Assembly: GCA_900756155.1 (NCBI GenBank)
Contig: CAAEJV010000032.1
Coordinates: 1-64,000 of the forward strand
Reading direction: 5' to 3'
DNA from: Pasteurellaceae bacterium
Lineage (GTDB): Bacteria > Pseudomonadota > Gammaproteobacteria > Enterobacterales > Pasteurellaceae
DNA: 64,000 nt
Under the pieces are notes generated by a model. The model was not told where the DNA came from, searched no databases, and saw only the letters and a program-made list of their open reading frames with translations. The position numbers were made by a program, and so were the translations under genes. Below, one piece after another: positions 44,054-52,895 of the stretch; position 1 is the stretch's first letter; each line of letters starts with the position of its first letter.

Positions 44054-44068
44054 AGAATAATTAATTCT
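44054..44068. promoter_or_regulatory. Inverted repeat AGAAT-N5-ATTCT upstream of fdhF
   Basis: AGAATAATTAATTCT lies about 46 bp ahead of the fdhF start. It has the same half-sites and spacing as the repeat before hypB (37587-37601). It could bind a shared regulator of the hydrogen genes; AT-richness means chance cannot be excluded. Confidence 0.35.
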
Positions 44069-44185
44069 GGGTATATATTACACCCAAAATCAGTTCATAG
44101 TATTACAAAAAACATGGATTTATTGATATAAAACAGGTTTTCGTAATATTTTTAAAATATGTTTAGAAAATCCCCCTCACTTTTT

Positions 44186-44641
44186 CTACAAAACAGGAAT
44201 CTCTTCAAGCGATCTTCCCTCTTTTAAAAAATCATACATAAATTGCACAGACTCTTTTACGCTGTCTGTCATCGGAAAACCAAAAGAAACCAGATCGGGT
44301 TGGAGCCCAACAAAAACAATTTGTTTAATATCTTGTTCCAGTTGTTCAATGAGGTAATTGAGCGGCATATTATGTGTACTCATGAAAAACATTTCCGCAA
44401 TGCTCTCTTTTTCAATGATTCGGATTTTACCTGGCGCTAATTCCATATCAGCCGCATCGAAAATTAAAAGCAAATCGGGTTTCATGTCTCGCACAATATG
44501 TGCAACATTTTCGGGGGCGGAACCGCCGTCAAGTGCGGTCCAATTTGGCAATGGATTTTCACTTAATAACTGATAGAGATAAGGACCCGCACCGTCATCC
44601 CCCATCATACTGTTGCCAACCGTTAAGATCATATTATTCAT
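44186..44641 (-). CDS. hycI: HycI, hydrogenase large-subunit endopeptidase
   Basis: Nickel-dependent maturation protease that removes the C-terminal tail of the hydrogenase large subunit after metal insertion. The 151-residue protein has the family start MILTVGNSMMGDDGAGP, with Asp near 17 and the metal-binding Asp in IFDAADME (about 61), and His in MSTHNMP (about 90). I place the start at the ATG at 44641, which sets VGN at the same distance as in E. coli HycI. It overlaps hycH by eight bases. Confidence 0.94.
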   Translation of the reverse strand: MNNMILTVGNSMMGDDGAGPYLYQLLSENPLPNWTALDGGSAPENVAHIVRDMKPDLLLIFDAADMELAPGKIRIIEKESIAEMFFMSTHNMPLNYLIEQLEQDIKQIVFVGLQPDLVSFGFPMTDSVKESVQFMYDFLKEGRSLEEIPVL

Positions 44642-45041
44642 CACGACGTTTCACCATTATATACATCACTGGTTCACGCTGAATCGATGCTAACGTATCC
44701 ATTAAGAGCTCAGCCCACTCTTGATGCTCTGGTGTGAAATTAGCTTTGTTCTCATCCATTGCTTTCGCCAATAAATTGACATGGCTGGAGTCAATCACAA
44801 TTTCACCAAATCGCATTAAGCCGGCAAATTTGCGTTTAGCATCCCCTTCTGGAAAGCTATCTACAAAACGTTGATAAGCATCGTAGTCACAAACCAGTAA
44901 TTTTTTAAAACAATCAATTACGCCAACATGGTGACCAATCGCCAAAGAGTAATACATCACCTGTTTTGCTTGCTCTGGCACTTGTTCATCGTTTTCGACG
45001 AAACGTTCGTTTAATAAATAGAAAAAGACTTTCGTTGTCAT
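44634..45041 (-). CDS. hycH: HycH/HyfJ-family formate hydrogenlyase assembly protein
   Basis: A 135-residue soluble protein of the HycH family, needed for processing of the hydrogenase large subunit in E. coli. It begins TTKVFFYLLNERFVE and has YYSLAIGHHVGVIDCFK, typical of the group. Whether it is nearer HycH or HyfJ cannot be judged by eye. It lies between hyfI and hycI; a small hairpin (GGGGCAA/TTGCCCC, 45060-45077) separates it from hyfI without a U-tail. Confidence 0.88.
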   Translation of the reverse strand: MTTKVFFYLLNERFVENDEQVPEQAKQVMYYSLAIGHHVGVIDCFKKLLVCDYDAYQRFVDSFPEGDAKRKFAGLMRFGEIVIDSSHVNLLAKAMDENKANFTPEHQEWAELLMDTLASIQREPVMYIMVKRRDE

Positions 45042-45085
45042 AACATTCCCATTTTTATAGGGGCAATCACTTGCCCCATTATTAA

Positions 45086-45862
45086 TTATCCCGAAAACGG
45101 CAGACTAATCGCATGCAAACGATTGACGATTTCGCTTAAACGCGGATCGGCTTCTCGCTCTAGGTATTCACCTAAACGTACACCAAATGGCACTTTGTCA
45201 TTTTCTGTCATCATTGCCATAAATTGGTTAGCAATGTTGCTACCTTGACGATAACCGGCTAGACGACGAGCTTCTCGTTCAAGACTAATACGTAAATCCA
45301 ACGGAATGGTTGGAAAACGCAATTTAGCTTCCGCGTTAGGATCCGCTTTTTCTTGTTTGCCTTTAAGTTTTTGATCAAGTAAACCAAGCGCGACAGCAAA
45401 ACCATAAATAGTGGCGGCAGGTGTTGGTGGACAGCCAGGGATATAGACATCAACCGGTACGATTTGGTCAGAACCACCCCATACACAATAGAGATCGTGG
45501 AAAATACCGCCGCCGCAACCGCAAGCCCCGTAAGCAATACAAATTTTTGGATCCGGCGCGGCTTGATAAGCACGCATGGCCGGAGTACGCATCGCACGGG
45601 TAACCGCACCAGTGAACAAGAGAATGTCCGCATGGCGAGGTGAAGCTACCACTTTAATACCAAAACGTTCCGCATCGAATGTTGGCGTAATGGTACTGAA
45701 AATTTCGATTTCACACCCATTACAACCGCCACAGTCCACACGATAAACGTAAGCTGAACGTTGAATATCTTTCAGTAACGTTTGTTTCATTTTGGCAATA
45801 TTTTCATCAATACTAAACGGTGTTGATATGCCATTGACCGGCATTGGAATTTGTGTGTTCAT
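45086..45862 (-). CDS. hyfI: HyfI, hydrogenase-4 small subunit
   Basis: NuoB-related small subunit carrying the proximal 4Fe-4S cluster next to the NiFe site. The 258-residue protein has DCGGCNGCEIE (about 44), GACGCGGG (about 115) and PGCPPTP (about 150), giving the four cluster cysteines. It has no Tat signal, as expected for the cytosol-facing formate hydrogenlyase type. Its start overlaps the end of hyfH by four bases. Confidence 0.95.
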   Translation of the reverse strand: MNTQIPMPVNGISTPFSIDENIAKMKQTLLKDIQRSAYVYRVDCGGCNGCEIEIFSTITPTFDAERFGIKVVASPRHADILLFTGAVTRAMRTPAMRAYQAAPDPKICIAYGACGCGGGIFHDLYCVWGGSDQIVPVDVYIPGCPPTPAATIYGFAVALGLLDQKLKGKQEKADPNAEAKLRFPTIPLDLRISLEREARRLAGYRQGSNIANQFMAMMTENDKVPFGVRLGEYLEREADPRLSEIVNRLHAISLPFSG

Positions 45863-46506
45863 CGTCTTTCGCCTCCTGCTAAAACGTTAGGTAAATCAAC
45901 CTCACTTTGTTCTCGTTGCTCGAGCGCTTTTTTAAAATTCAAGCGAACAGGCTCTTTAAAGTCGATTAATTTCATCCGCATATTTGATTCCATATTCGCG
46001 GTTTTTTCTAAGCTGTGCTGACGTTTACAAACCGGACAAGTATGCAACTCCGCCAATTTTTGTTTCACTAATTCAGGTTTATCCAAAGTTTGTTTAAATA
46101 AATCAATGGTGTAATTCAATTCTTTATAAGAAATAAACGGTTTACCACATTCCTGACAAGTTACTGTAGCAAAGGTTGTTTCTTGGAAAAGATCCTGTTT
46201 ATTGGTCACTGAGAGTTCAAAATCTTGTGACAAGCGAATAGCTTTGGTTGGACAAACCTCTTCACAACGACCACAGAAAATACAACGACCAAGAAATAAC
46301 GACCATGTACGTTCACCTGTAACTGGATCAGTTCGCATGGTTAACGCATTGGCTGGACAGGCAATTGTACAAGCCGCACAGACAATACATTGATCGGAAT
46401 TGAGTTCCGGTTTTCCTCTAAAATCATCATCGACTTCATAAGGTTTGAACGGATATTTGGTGGTAACATCACCTGCTTTAAATACCGTTTTTAGTAATTT
46501 AAACAT
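45859..46506 (-). CDS. hyfH: HyfH, two-cluster ferredoxin subunit of hydrogenase-4
   Basis: NuoI-like electron-transfer subunit, 215 residues. Two 4Fe-4S motifs are visible: CIVCAACTIACP (about 38) and CIFCGRCEEVCP (about 74). A further CQECGK and CPVCKR pair (about 120-160) may bind zinc or another metal. It links the formate dehydrogenase side to the small subunit HyfI. Located between hyfG and hyfI in the hyf operon. Confidence 0.94.
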   Translation of the reverse strand: MFKLLKTVFKAGDVTTKYPFKPYEVDDDFRGKPELNSDQCIVCAACTIACPANALTMRTDPVTGERTWSLFLGRCIFCGRCEEVCPTKAIRLSQDFELSVTNKQDLFQETTFATVTCQECGKPFISYKELNYTIDLFKQTLDKPELVKQKLAELHTCPVCKRQHSLEKTANMESNMRMKLIDFKEPVRLNFKKALEQREQSEVDLPNVLAGGERR

Positions 46507-46518
46507 TTTCCGCCTCCC

Positions 46519-48249
46519 CTATTTCAATGGTGAATTTTTACGTTCAATACCGTAGCGTTCAATTTCTTTATAATCCACGGTTTTGGCTTTGCGTTTACGC
46601 ACATCTACCACAGTGACACGGTCGGTACAAGAATAGCAAGGGTCAAGACTACCAATAATAAGTGGTGCATCAGACACTGTATTGCCTCGCAACATGTAGC
46701 GTAAGGTTGGCCAGTTAGCATAAGTGGCAGCACGACAACGCCAACGGAAAAGTTTTTGGTTGTCGCCTAGCATTGACCAGTGAATATCTTCACCACGTGG
46801 AGCTTCGGTAATCCCTAAAGCAAAACGTCCAGGCGTATAATTAAAACCTTCTTTTAAGATTTCACCACTTGGCAAATTATCCACCATATAATCAATGATA
46901 TTCATGGATTCAAATACTTCATTAATCCGCACTTTCACACGGGATAACACGTCGCCATTTGCTTCAGTGAAGAGATTGAAAGGGATATCGCCATAACCAG
47001 AGAATGGATGTACTTTACGCACATCACGCGCAAAGCCAGAACCACGGATCATTGGTCCTACCGGACTAAAGTCACGAGCGATATCTTTTGCCAAGACACC
47101 AACGCCTACCGTACGTTGTTCCATATTCGGTGTATTTAATAAAATATCGGTTAAGGTTTTGAGTTCTTCACGCATTTCACCGATAAGTTTGATACATTGC
47201 TCACGTTGATGTTTCAACATATCGCGACGCACACCACCGATAAGGTTAATACCATAGGTTTTACGTGCACCAGTTAGCACTTCAGCCAAGGTCATGGATT
47301 TCTCACGAACACGGAAGAATTGCATAAAGCCAGTATCAAAGCCGGTAAAGTGGCTAGATAGACCTAAGTTTAATAAGTGGCTGTGTAAACGTTCTACTTC
47401 TAACAAAATCGCACGGATCCATTCAGCGCGTTTTGGAATTTGAATCCCCAAAGCGCTTTCTACGGAATTAGCATAGGCCACACTGTGAGTGAAACCGCAA
47501 ATCCCGCACACACGGTCGGCAAGGAAGTTGACTTGGTCATAATCCATGCGAGTTTCTGCCAATTTTTCCATACCACGGTGTACATAGAACAAACGATAAT
47601 CCGCATCAATGATGTCTTCCCCATCCACGAACAAACGGAAGTGTCCAGGTTCATCCGAAGTGATATGTAACGGGCCAAGTGGAACGATACGTGCCTCGCC
47701 TTTTTCGTTAATAAATTCGTATGTTTCTGTCGCGGTTGTCGGATCAGGACGTAAACGATAGTCCATGGAGTCTTTACGTAATGGATAAAGATCGTCCGGC
47801 CAATCATCTGGCAACACTAAGCGACGTTGGTCAGGTAAACCAACGGCTTTCAAACCATACATGTCGAATAATTCACGTTCACCCCAAACAGCCGCTTTGA
47901 CTTTTGGTGTCACAGACGGAAATTCCAAGCTCACAGGATCGACCAAGGCTTTAATGGTGATAAAAGTTTTCACTTCCCCTTCCATGGAAAGCACGTAGTA
48001 CACTGCATAGTTGCCATGAATTGAACGCTCATCATTCCCGAATACCAAAGGTAACCAACCTTCATGTTGATAATAAAGGTATTCAACCACATCAGGTAAC
48101 ATATTGGTTTTAATGGTAAGGGTAACCTGATTGGGTGTTGACCACTCCTCGTCCAAAATGGTATTTGGAAATTTAGCATTAATTGCTTCAATATAATTTT
48201 TGCCAATCATTTTGGCTGGATCGACCGATGTATTTTTAGTTAATTCCAT
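46519..48249 (-). CDS. hyfG: HyfG, hydrogenase-4 catalytic large subunit
   Basis: NiFe subunit producing H2, a fusion of a NuoC-like N-terminal domain (about 1-160) with the large-subunit domain. Nickel ligands are in RVCGICGFTHS (about 245) and DPCYSCTDR (about 540). After that motif an extension of about 32 residues (VTVVDVRKRK and onward) follows, the tail expected to be cut after Arg by HycI. At 576 residues it is near the length of E. coli HyfG/HycE. It starts after a GGAGG ribosome site. Confidence 0.96.
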   Translation of the reverse strand: MELTKNTSVDPAKMIGKNYIEAINAKFPNTILDEEWSTPNQVTLTIKTNMLPDVVEYLYYQHEGWLPLVFGNDERSIHGNYAVYYVLSMEGEVKTFITIKALVDPVSLEFPSVTPKVKAAVWGERELFDMYGLKAVGLPDQRRLVLPDDWPDDLYPLRKDSMDYRLRPDPTTATETYEFINEKGEARIVPLGPLHITSDEPGHFRLFVDGEDIIDADYRLFYVHRGMEKLAETRMDYDQVNFLADRVCGICGFTHSVAYANSVESALGIQIPKRAEWIRAILLEVERLHSHLLNLGLSSHFTGFDTGFMQFFRVREKSMTLAEVLTGARKTYGINLIGGVRRDMLKHQREQCIKLIGEMREELKTLTDILLNTPNMEQRTVGVGVLAKDIARDFSPVGPMIRGSGFARDVRKVHPFSGYGDIPFNLFTEANGDVLSRVKVRINEVFESMNIIDYMVDNLPSGEILKEGFNYTPGRFALGITEAPRGEDIHWSMLGDNQKLFRWRCRAATYANWPTLRYMLRGNTVSDAPLIIGSLDPCYSCTDRVTVVDVRKRKAKTVDYKEIERYGIERKNSPLK

Positions 48250-48268
48250 ATATTTATCCTCCTGTCGA

Positions 48269-49807
48269 TCATTGCGCTAAACTTTGCCAAGGTAAAACTA
48301 ACATTTCACCAAAGGATACTTGTTCAGATCCGAGTACAATTCCGACCGCACTTTTTAATAACTGCAAAATTGGTTCGGCAATATGAATACCCATAATAAA
48401 CATGAATAATAATAAAATTGCCATCGCCACGAGTGAAACTTTGTTCACATCCCCCACTTCAACATTATCCGGTTGTTTGCCTAATACGGTTTTTAATACC
48501 ATTAAAGACAATCCAGCTAACACGATAGTGAGTAAAATTAAACAGAACACCATTAACCAAGTTTTACCTGCGTAAATACCGGCAACAGCAATACTGAATT
48601 CACTGACGAACACGTTAAATGGTGGAATACCACCTAGTGCTAATGCACCACCGGCAAATAACACCGCTGTCATTGGTGCCACACGCCATAAACCACGTAC
48701 TTGGTTCATATCACGGGTTTTGTATTTCAATAAAATGTTACCAGAAGCACAGAACAGCAAGGTTTTCGCTAAGCTATGATTAATGGTATGTAATAACCCA
48801 GCAAATACGCCTATTGGGCCACCTAAACCAAAAGCGAAGCTAATTAACCCCATATTTTCAATACTGGAGTATGCCAATAAGCGTTTGATGTCGAATTGAA
48901 CGATAATAAACAAGGCCGCAACCAATACAGAAAGTAAACCGAATACCAATAATAAGGTTTGCGGGTATGTAGAACCGACTGCTTTAGAAACTAAGATGTA
49001 ATAGCGCAATACTACCAACATGGCACAGTTCAATAATACCGCTGATAAAATCGCACTCACTGGACTTGGTGCCTCACTGTGCGCATCAGATAACCAAGTA
49101 TGCATTGGAAATAGACCGCACTTAGTACCGAAGCCAACCAAAATAAAGGCAAAAGCGAGATACATAAGCATCGGATTCAAACCCGCTGCCTGTTGATTGA
49201 TTTCTGTCCAGAAAATGGCTTGGCTAGGATCCGCTAAAAGATTGGTACCATTAGAGAACGTTAAAATTGTGCCATACAATCCAAACGCCACCCCAACTGA
49301 ACAAATAATGATGTATTTCCATGCGGCTTCAAGAGAAGTTTTTTGTTTATATGTGCCAACTAAGAACGCAGAACTTAATGTAGTTGCCTCAATGGCTGCC
49401 CACATCAAAATCACATTATTGGTGATCACAGAAATAATCATAGTGAAGAAAAACAAATGCAAAAAGCCGTAATAATTGCAATATGTTTTCAAATCAAGAT
49501 GGCCTTCTCGATATTCAGTACCGATATAGCCGATAGAATAAATACCGGCTAAAGTCCCAACAATAGCGATAAGACCTAAGAAAATAGCAGATAGACTGTC
49601 AATGTAAACCCAGTTATTTAATGCACTGATTTCTCCCTGAGTCAGCACACCATTAATAATTTGTAAGGTGAATGCCAACATCAAAATCAAACCTGTAACA
49701 TGAAGTGCGGTACAAATTGTCCGTGCTTTTGTCACGCCACAAGCGAAACTGGCAAGTGATATTGCTAAAGGTGCGATTAATAACGCAATTATCCATTGTT
49801 CATACAT
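48269..49807 (-). CDS. hyfF: HyfF, antiporter-like membrane subunit
   Basis: NuoN/ND2-like membrane protein, 512 residues with about 14 helices. It has the proton-pumping family signatures: lysine in GFGTKCGLFPMHTWLSDAHSEAPSPVSAILS and the downstream FDIKRLLAYSSIENMG. In hydrogenase-4 complexes HyfF is one of the extra subunits absent from hydrogenase-3 and suggests coupling of H2 formation to ion translocation. Confidence 0.94.
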   Translation of the reverse strand: MYEQWIIALLIAPLAISLASFACGVTKARTICTALHVTGLILMLAFTLQIINGVLTQGEISALNNWVYIDSLSAIFLGLIAIVGTLAGIYSIGYIGTEYREGHLDLKTYCNYYGFLHLFFFTMIISVITNNVILMWAAIEATTLSSAFLVGTYKQKTSLEAAWKYIIICSVGVAFGLYGTILTFSNGTNLLADPSQAIFWTEINQQAAGLNPMLMYLAFAFILVGFGTKCGLFPMHTWLSDAHSEAPSPVSAILSAVLLNCAMLVVLRYYILVSKAVGSTYPQTLLLVFGLLSVLVAALFIIVQFDIKRLLAYSSIENMGLISFAFGLGGPIGVFAGLLHTINHSLAKTLLFCASGNILLKYKTRDMNQVRGLWRVAPMTAVLFAGGALALGGIPPFNVFVSEFSIAVAGIYAGKTWLMVFCLILLTIVLAGLSLMVLKTVLGKQPDNVEVGDVNKVSLVAMAILLLFMFIMGIHIAEPILQLLKSAVGIVLGSEQVSFGEMLVLPWQSLAQ

Positions 49808-49811
49808 AGCG

Positions 49812-50450
49812 TTACCCCTTCAAACTCATAAGTTGTTTTGCATCTAATGAATGGAATGTACGGTAAATTTTGTTTACCAACACCACCATTATGATGACGG
49901 CAAAGATAGCATCTGTGGCAATTCCGATTTCCACTAACTCAGGTGCTTTATTTGCCAATAAGGCTAATGTGAGATGAGAACCGTTTTCCATCAAACAATA
50001 ACCGAATACTTGTTTTACGATATTGCGTTGGCTAACAATGCACACTAAACCTAATAAGAAGTGGCTTAATGACACTGATAGTGCCGGTTTAAGATGGGCA
50101 ACCAACGGTAAATCGATTGGGACAACGACAAAGTAGCACAATGTCACTATCACTGCTGTGATCGGGATCAACCAAGCGACATTTATTCCAGCTGGAGTTT
50201 GACTTTCATCAACTTTTTTCATCGCATAGATTAAAATTGCTGGCACCAAAACTACTTTGGTAATAAATGCGCTAATTGACCACATGTAAAGTTCGTGGGC
50301 TTGCATTTCATTAGCAAGATAAACAAACAGTAATACCAATACCAATGATTGCAAACTGTAAAATAACGCAGCTTTTTTGGCGGTTCGAACCATAATTACG
50401 CAAAGAGAGGTAATAATGAGTAAACACGCAAGTCCATTTATCATTAACAT
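49812..50450 (-). CDS. hyfE: HyfE, membrane subunit of hydrogenase-4
   Basis: A 212-residue polytopic protein with about seven helices; the C-terminal half resembles NuoK (GYCLMENGSHLTLALLANKAPELVEIGIATD with a buried glutamate). It belongs to the part of hydrogenase-4 that distinguishes it from hydrogenase-3. It starts 15 nt after hyfD ends and stops four nt before hyfF starts. Confidence 0.93.
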   Translation of the reverse strand: MLMINGLACLLIITSLCVIMVRTAKKAALFYSLQSLVLVLLFVYLANEMQAHELYMWSISAFITKVVLVPAILIYAMKKVDESQTPAGINVAWLIPITAVIVTLCYFVVVPIDLPLVAHLKPALSVSLSHFLLGLVCIVSQRNIVKQVFGYCLMENGSHLTLALLANKAPELVEIGIATDAIFAVIIMVVLVNKIYRTFHSLDAKQLMSLKG

Positions 50451-50465
50451 AGATTCCTCCTTAAC

Positions 50466-51911
50466 CTAACCAGCCAAACCTAACCAATATGCGGCGATAA
50501 AACTGGACACCACGGACATCACCATTAATACAACTAACACGAAACGCATAGAGAATGGTATAGGTTGTGCATTGGCAACCGCTTCTGATGGTTTACCGAT
50601 GACACATTGTCCGAATTTATACAACAACCATACGAATGTCGCGGTAGATTCAACTAAAGCAAGCACCATTAACCAAGTAATCCAGCCATATTCATGGCCT
50701 AATTCAAATCCGGCCGCAAATAATGGATATTTACTGAAGAATCCGTTAAACGGTGGTACCCCGGCAATCGCTAACGCGGCTACGCCAAATCCAGCCCCTA
50801 CCACTGGCATTGTACGCATAATGCCTTGTAGTAATGGCATAGAACGAGTTCCAGTCGCATAACTTAATGAACCAGCGACCAAGAAGAACAAGCTTTTCGC
50901 GAAAGCATGGTTGAAGATGTAGCTAATCGCTGCCACAAAGGCCAATTTAGAACCTAATGCAGCAAGAGAAATCCCAATGAAAATATAAGACAGTTGGGTA
51001 ATAGTTGAATACGCCAATAAACGTTTTAAGTCAGTTTGTGGCAAGTACATCAAGAAGCCATAAATTAAGGTAATCATCGCCATGATGATGCCGACTTCAC
51101 CCACAATATGTGGAATCTCACCAGCAGACATAACAGAACGCGCGAAGATATACACCCCAACTTTAACCATTGATGCGGCGTGCAAATACGCACTCACCGG
51201 TGTTGGTGCTTCCATCGCATTTGGCAACCAAATTTGCATTGGTAATTGTGCTGATTTACCCCACGCAGCAAACATCACACCGAATAATACGATAGTTTTC
51301 GCACTCGGATCTAAATGTTCTAATGCTGTGATAGAGAAAGTACCTGATTGGCTGAACAAATACGCTGCAGCAATATATAACCCGATTGCCCCCACATGAG
51401 TAATAATCAAGGCTTTCATTGCGGCTGCTTGAGCTTTTGGTGTTTGATAATAACTGATCAATGCCCAAGAACATCCCCCGGTAATTTCGAAGAACAATAA
51501 TTGTCCTGCTAAAGTTGAGGAATACACCAAGCCCGCCATGGCACCGATAAAAATGAGCAAGAAGGCATAAAAACGAGGCAATCCGTTATGCGGATGCTCA
51601 CGGTTTTTATCGGTTAAATAACCGCAAGAATATAAGCAGATTAAGAAACCTAAAGCCACAACGGCAAAGGCAATTAATGTACTGACTGCATCAAGAGTGA
51701 CACCAAAGATCGCAGTTTTATCAAAAGCGACAATGTCATAAGTGACGCTTTGATGGCCATCCGCAAACCATTGCCCAGCAACTAACATGGTTCCTAACGT
51801 AGCAAGCGCTGCAAATACAGTGGCAATTTGAGCAAAGTGTTTTTTGTTCAAACCAACAATAAACGCCCCTACGAAAGGTAAAATGATTGTAATCAGAGCT
51901 AAACGTTCCAT
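50466..51911 (-). CDS. hyfD: HyfD, antiporter-like membrane subunit
   Basis: NuoL/NuoM-related membrane protein, 481 residues and about 14 helices. Conserved channel residues are in SAQLPMQIWLPNAMEAPTPVSAYLHAASMVKVGVY and TDLKRLLAYSTITQLSYI. It is the second of three antiporter-like subunits (with HyfB and HyfF) in this operon. Confidence 0.94.
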   Translation of the reverse strand: MERLALITIILPFVGAFIVGLNKKHFAQIATVFAALATLGTMLVAGQWFADGHQSVTYDIVAFDKTAIFGVTLDAVSTLIAFAVVALGFLICLYSCGYLTDKNREHPHNGLPRFYAFLLIFIGAMAGLVYSSTLAGQLLFFEITGGCSWALISYYQTPKAQAAAMKALIITHVGAIGLYIAAAYLFSQSGTFSITALEHLDPSAKTIVLFGVMFAAWGKSAQLPMQIWLPNAMEAPTPVSAYLHAASMVKVGVYIFARSVMSAGEIPHIVGEVGIIMAMITLIYGFLMYLPQTDLKRLLAYSTITQLSYIFIGISLAALGSKLAFVAAISYIFNHAFAKSLFFLVAGSLSYATGTRSMPLLQGIMRTMPVVGAGFGVAALAIAGVPPFNGFFSKYPLFAAGFELGHEYGWITWLMVLALVESTATFVWLLYKFGQCVIGKPSEAVANAQPIPFSMRFVLVVLMVMSVVSSFIAAYWLGLAG

Positions 51912-51922
51912 ATTTGTCCTCC

Positions 51923-52891
51923 TTACAACCCTGTGAAGTAAAATACAAACGCTAACACAGAAATGCCGAAGCCGACTACGGTTAAACGTCCTGTTAACAT
52001 AAAGCGGGTACGAGAGAGTGTATTTTCAAAGACACAAGCCAATACGAACACCACTAATAATTTCACGAAGAATAAAATACCACCTAAAATGACCGCACTT
52101 AAGCTCATCTCTGTCGGGATACCGAAAGGAAGCAACACGCTCACAAAGATAGATGCCACAACCATAGATTTTAAACTTAAGCCGATTTTTAATAAGGCGA
52201 GTGCTGGACCAGAGTATTCAGTCAATGGACCTTCTTGTAATTCTTGTTCCGCTTCCGCCAAGTCAAATGGGATTTTACCCATCTCAATAAATACGGCGAA
52301 GAATGCCGCAGCGATAGCAATCACTGTCGCAATTGGATATTGCCAAGTGTTTTCGGAAAGCGCATTACCGATAACCGCAAAATTGGTTGAACCCGCAATT
52401 AAACCAATCACAAGGAATGCCAACATGAGAATTGGTTCTACCAATACACCTAATGTGACTTCACGACTTGCCCCTAAACTTGAGAATGTGCTGTTTGAAT
52501 CCAAACCCGCAATTGAAAAGAAGAAACGGAACAAGGCGAATAAGTAAATCACGGTGATTAAATCACTGCCAGCGCCAAACGGTGCAACACGAGTAAATAA
52601 AGGTAAGCTCATGGCAACTACCATCACCGTGCTAATTAGCACATAAGGCATCGCTTTAGAAACCCAACCCGCATTGTCAGGCCAAATGTTTTGACGTTTC
52701 ATTAATTTCGCAATGTCGCGATAATCTTGTAACACGCCCGGACCGCGACGAGATTGAATTCGAGCACGGATCATACGTGAAATACCGGAAAATAACGGTG
52801 CAAGGGCAAGTAGAATCAAGGCTTGCACAATGGCAAAAACAAACATTCCGGCAGATGTTGCAATTTCTGAAGGTAACGTAATCATTTTCAA
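51923..52891 (-). CDS. hyfC: HyfC, NuoH-like membrane anchor subunit
   Basis: A 322-residue membrane protein of the NuoH/HycD family that anchors the hydrogenase head to the membrane. Marks are RIQSRRGPGVLQDYRDIAKLMKR near the start and the acidic loop FDLAEAEQELQEGPLTEYSG (about 220), which contacts the large and small subunits. Its start follows a GGAGG ribosome site four nt after hyfB ends. Confidence 0.95.
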   Translation of the reverse strand: MKMITLPSEIATSAGMFVFAIVQALILLALAPLFSGISRMIRARIQSRRGPGVLQDYRDIAKLMKRQNIWPDNAGWVSKAMPYVLISTVMVVAMSLPLFTRVAPFGAGSDLITVIYLFALFRFFFSIAGLDSNSTFSSLGASREVTLGVLVEPILMLAFLVIGLIAGSTNFAVIGNALSENTWQYPIATVIAIAAAFFAVFIEMGKIPFDLAEAEQELQEGPLTEYSGPALALLKIGLSLKSMVVASIFVSVLLPFGIPTEMSLSAVILGGILFFVKLLVVFVLACVFENTLSRTRFMLTGRLTVVGFGISVLAFVFYFTGL

Positions 52892-52895
52892 CCTC

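Noticed and set aside
44634..44644. GTG start for hycI at 44644
   Set aside because: The next codon is ATG and aligns the VGN motif with E. coli HycI, so 44641 is preferred.
51963..52547. 194-residue plus-strand open frame opposite hyfC
   Set aside because: It is antisense to a clear NuoH-like gene, has low-complexity Lys/Thr/Asn composition and no ribosome site; it reflects codon bias of the real gene.
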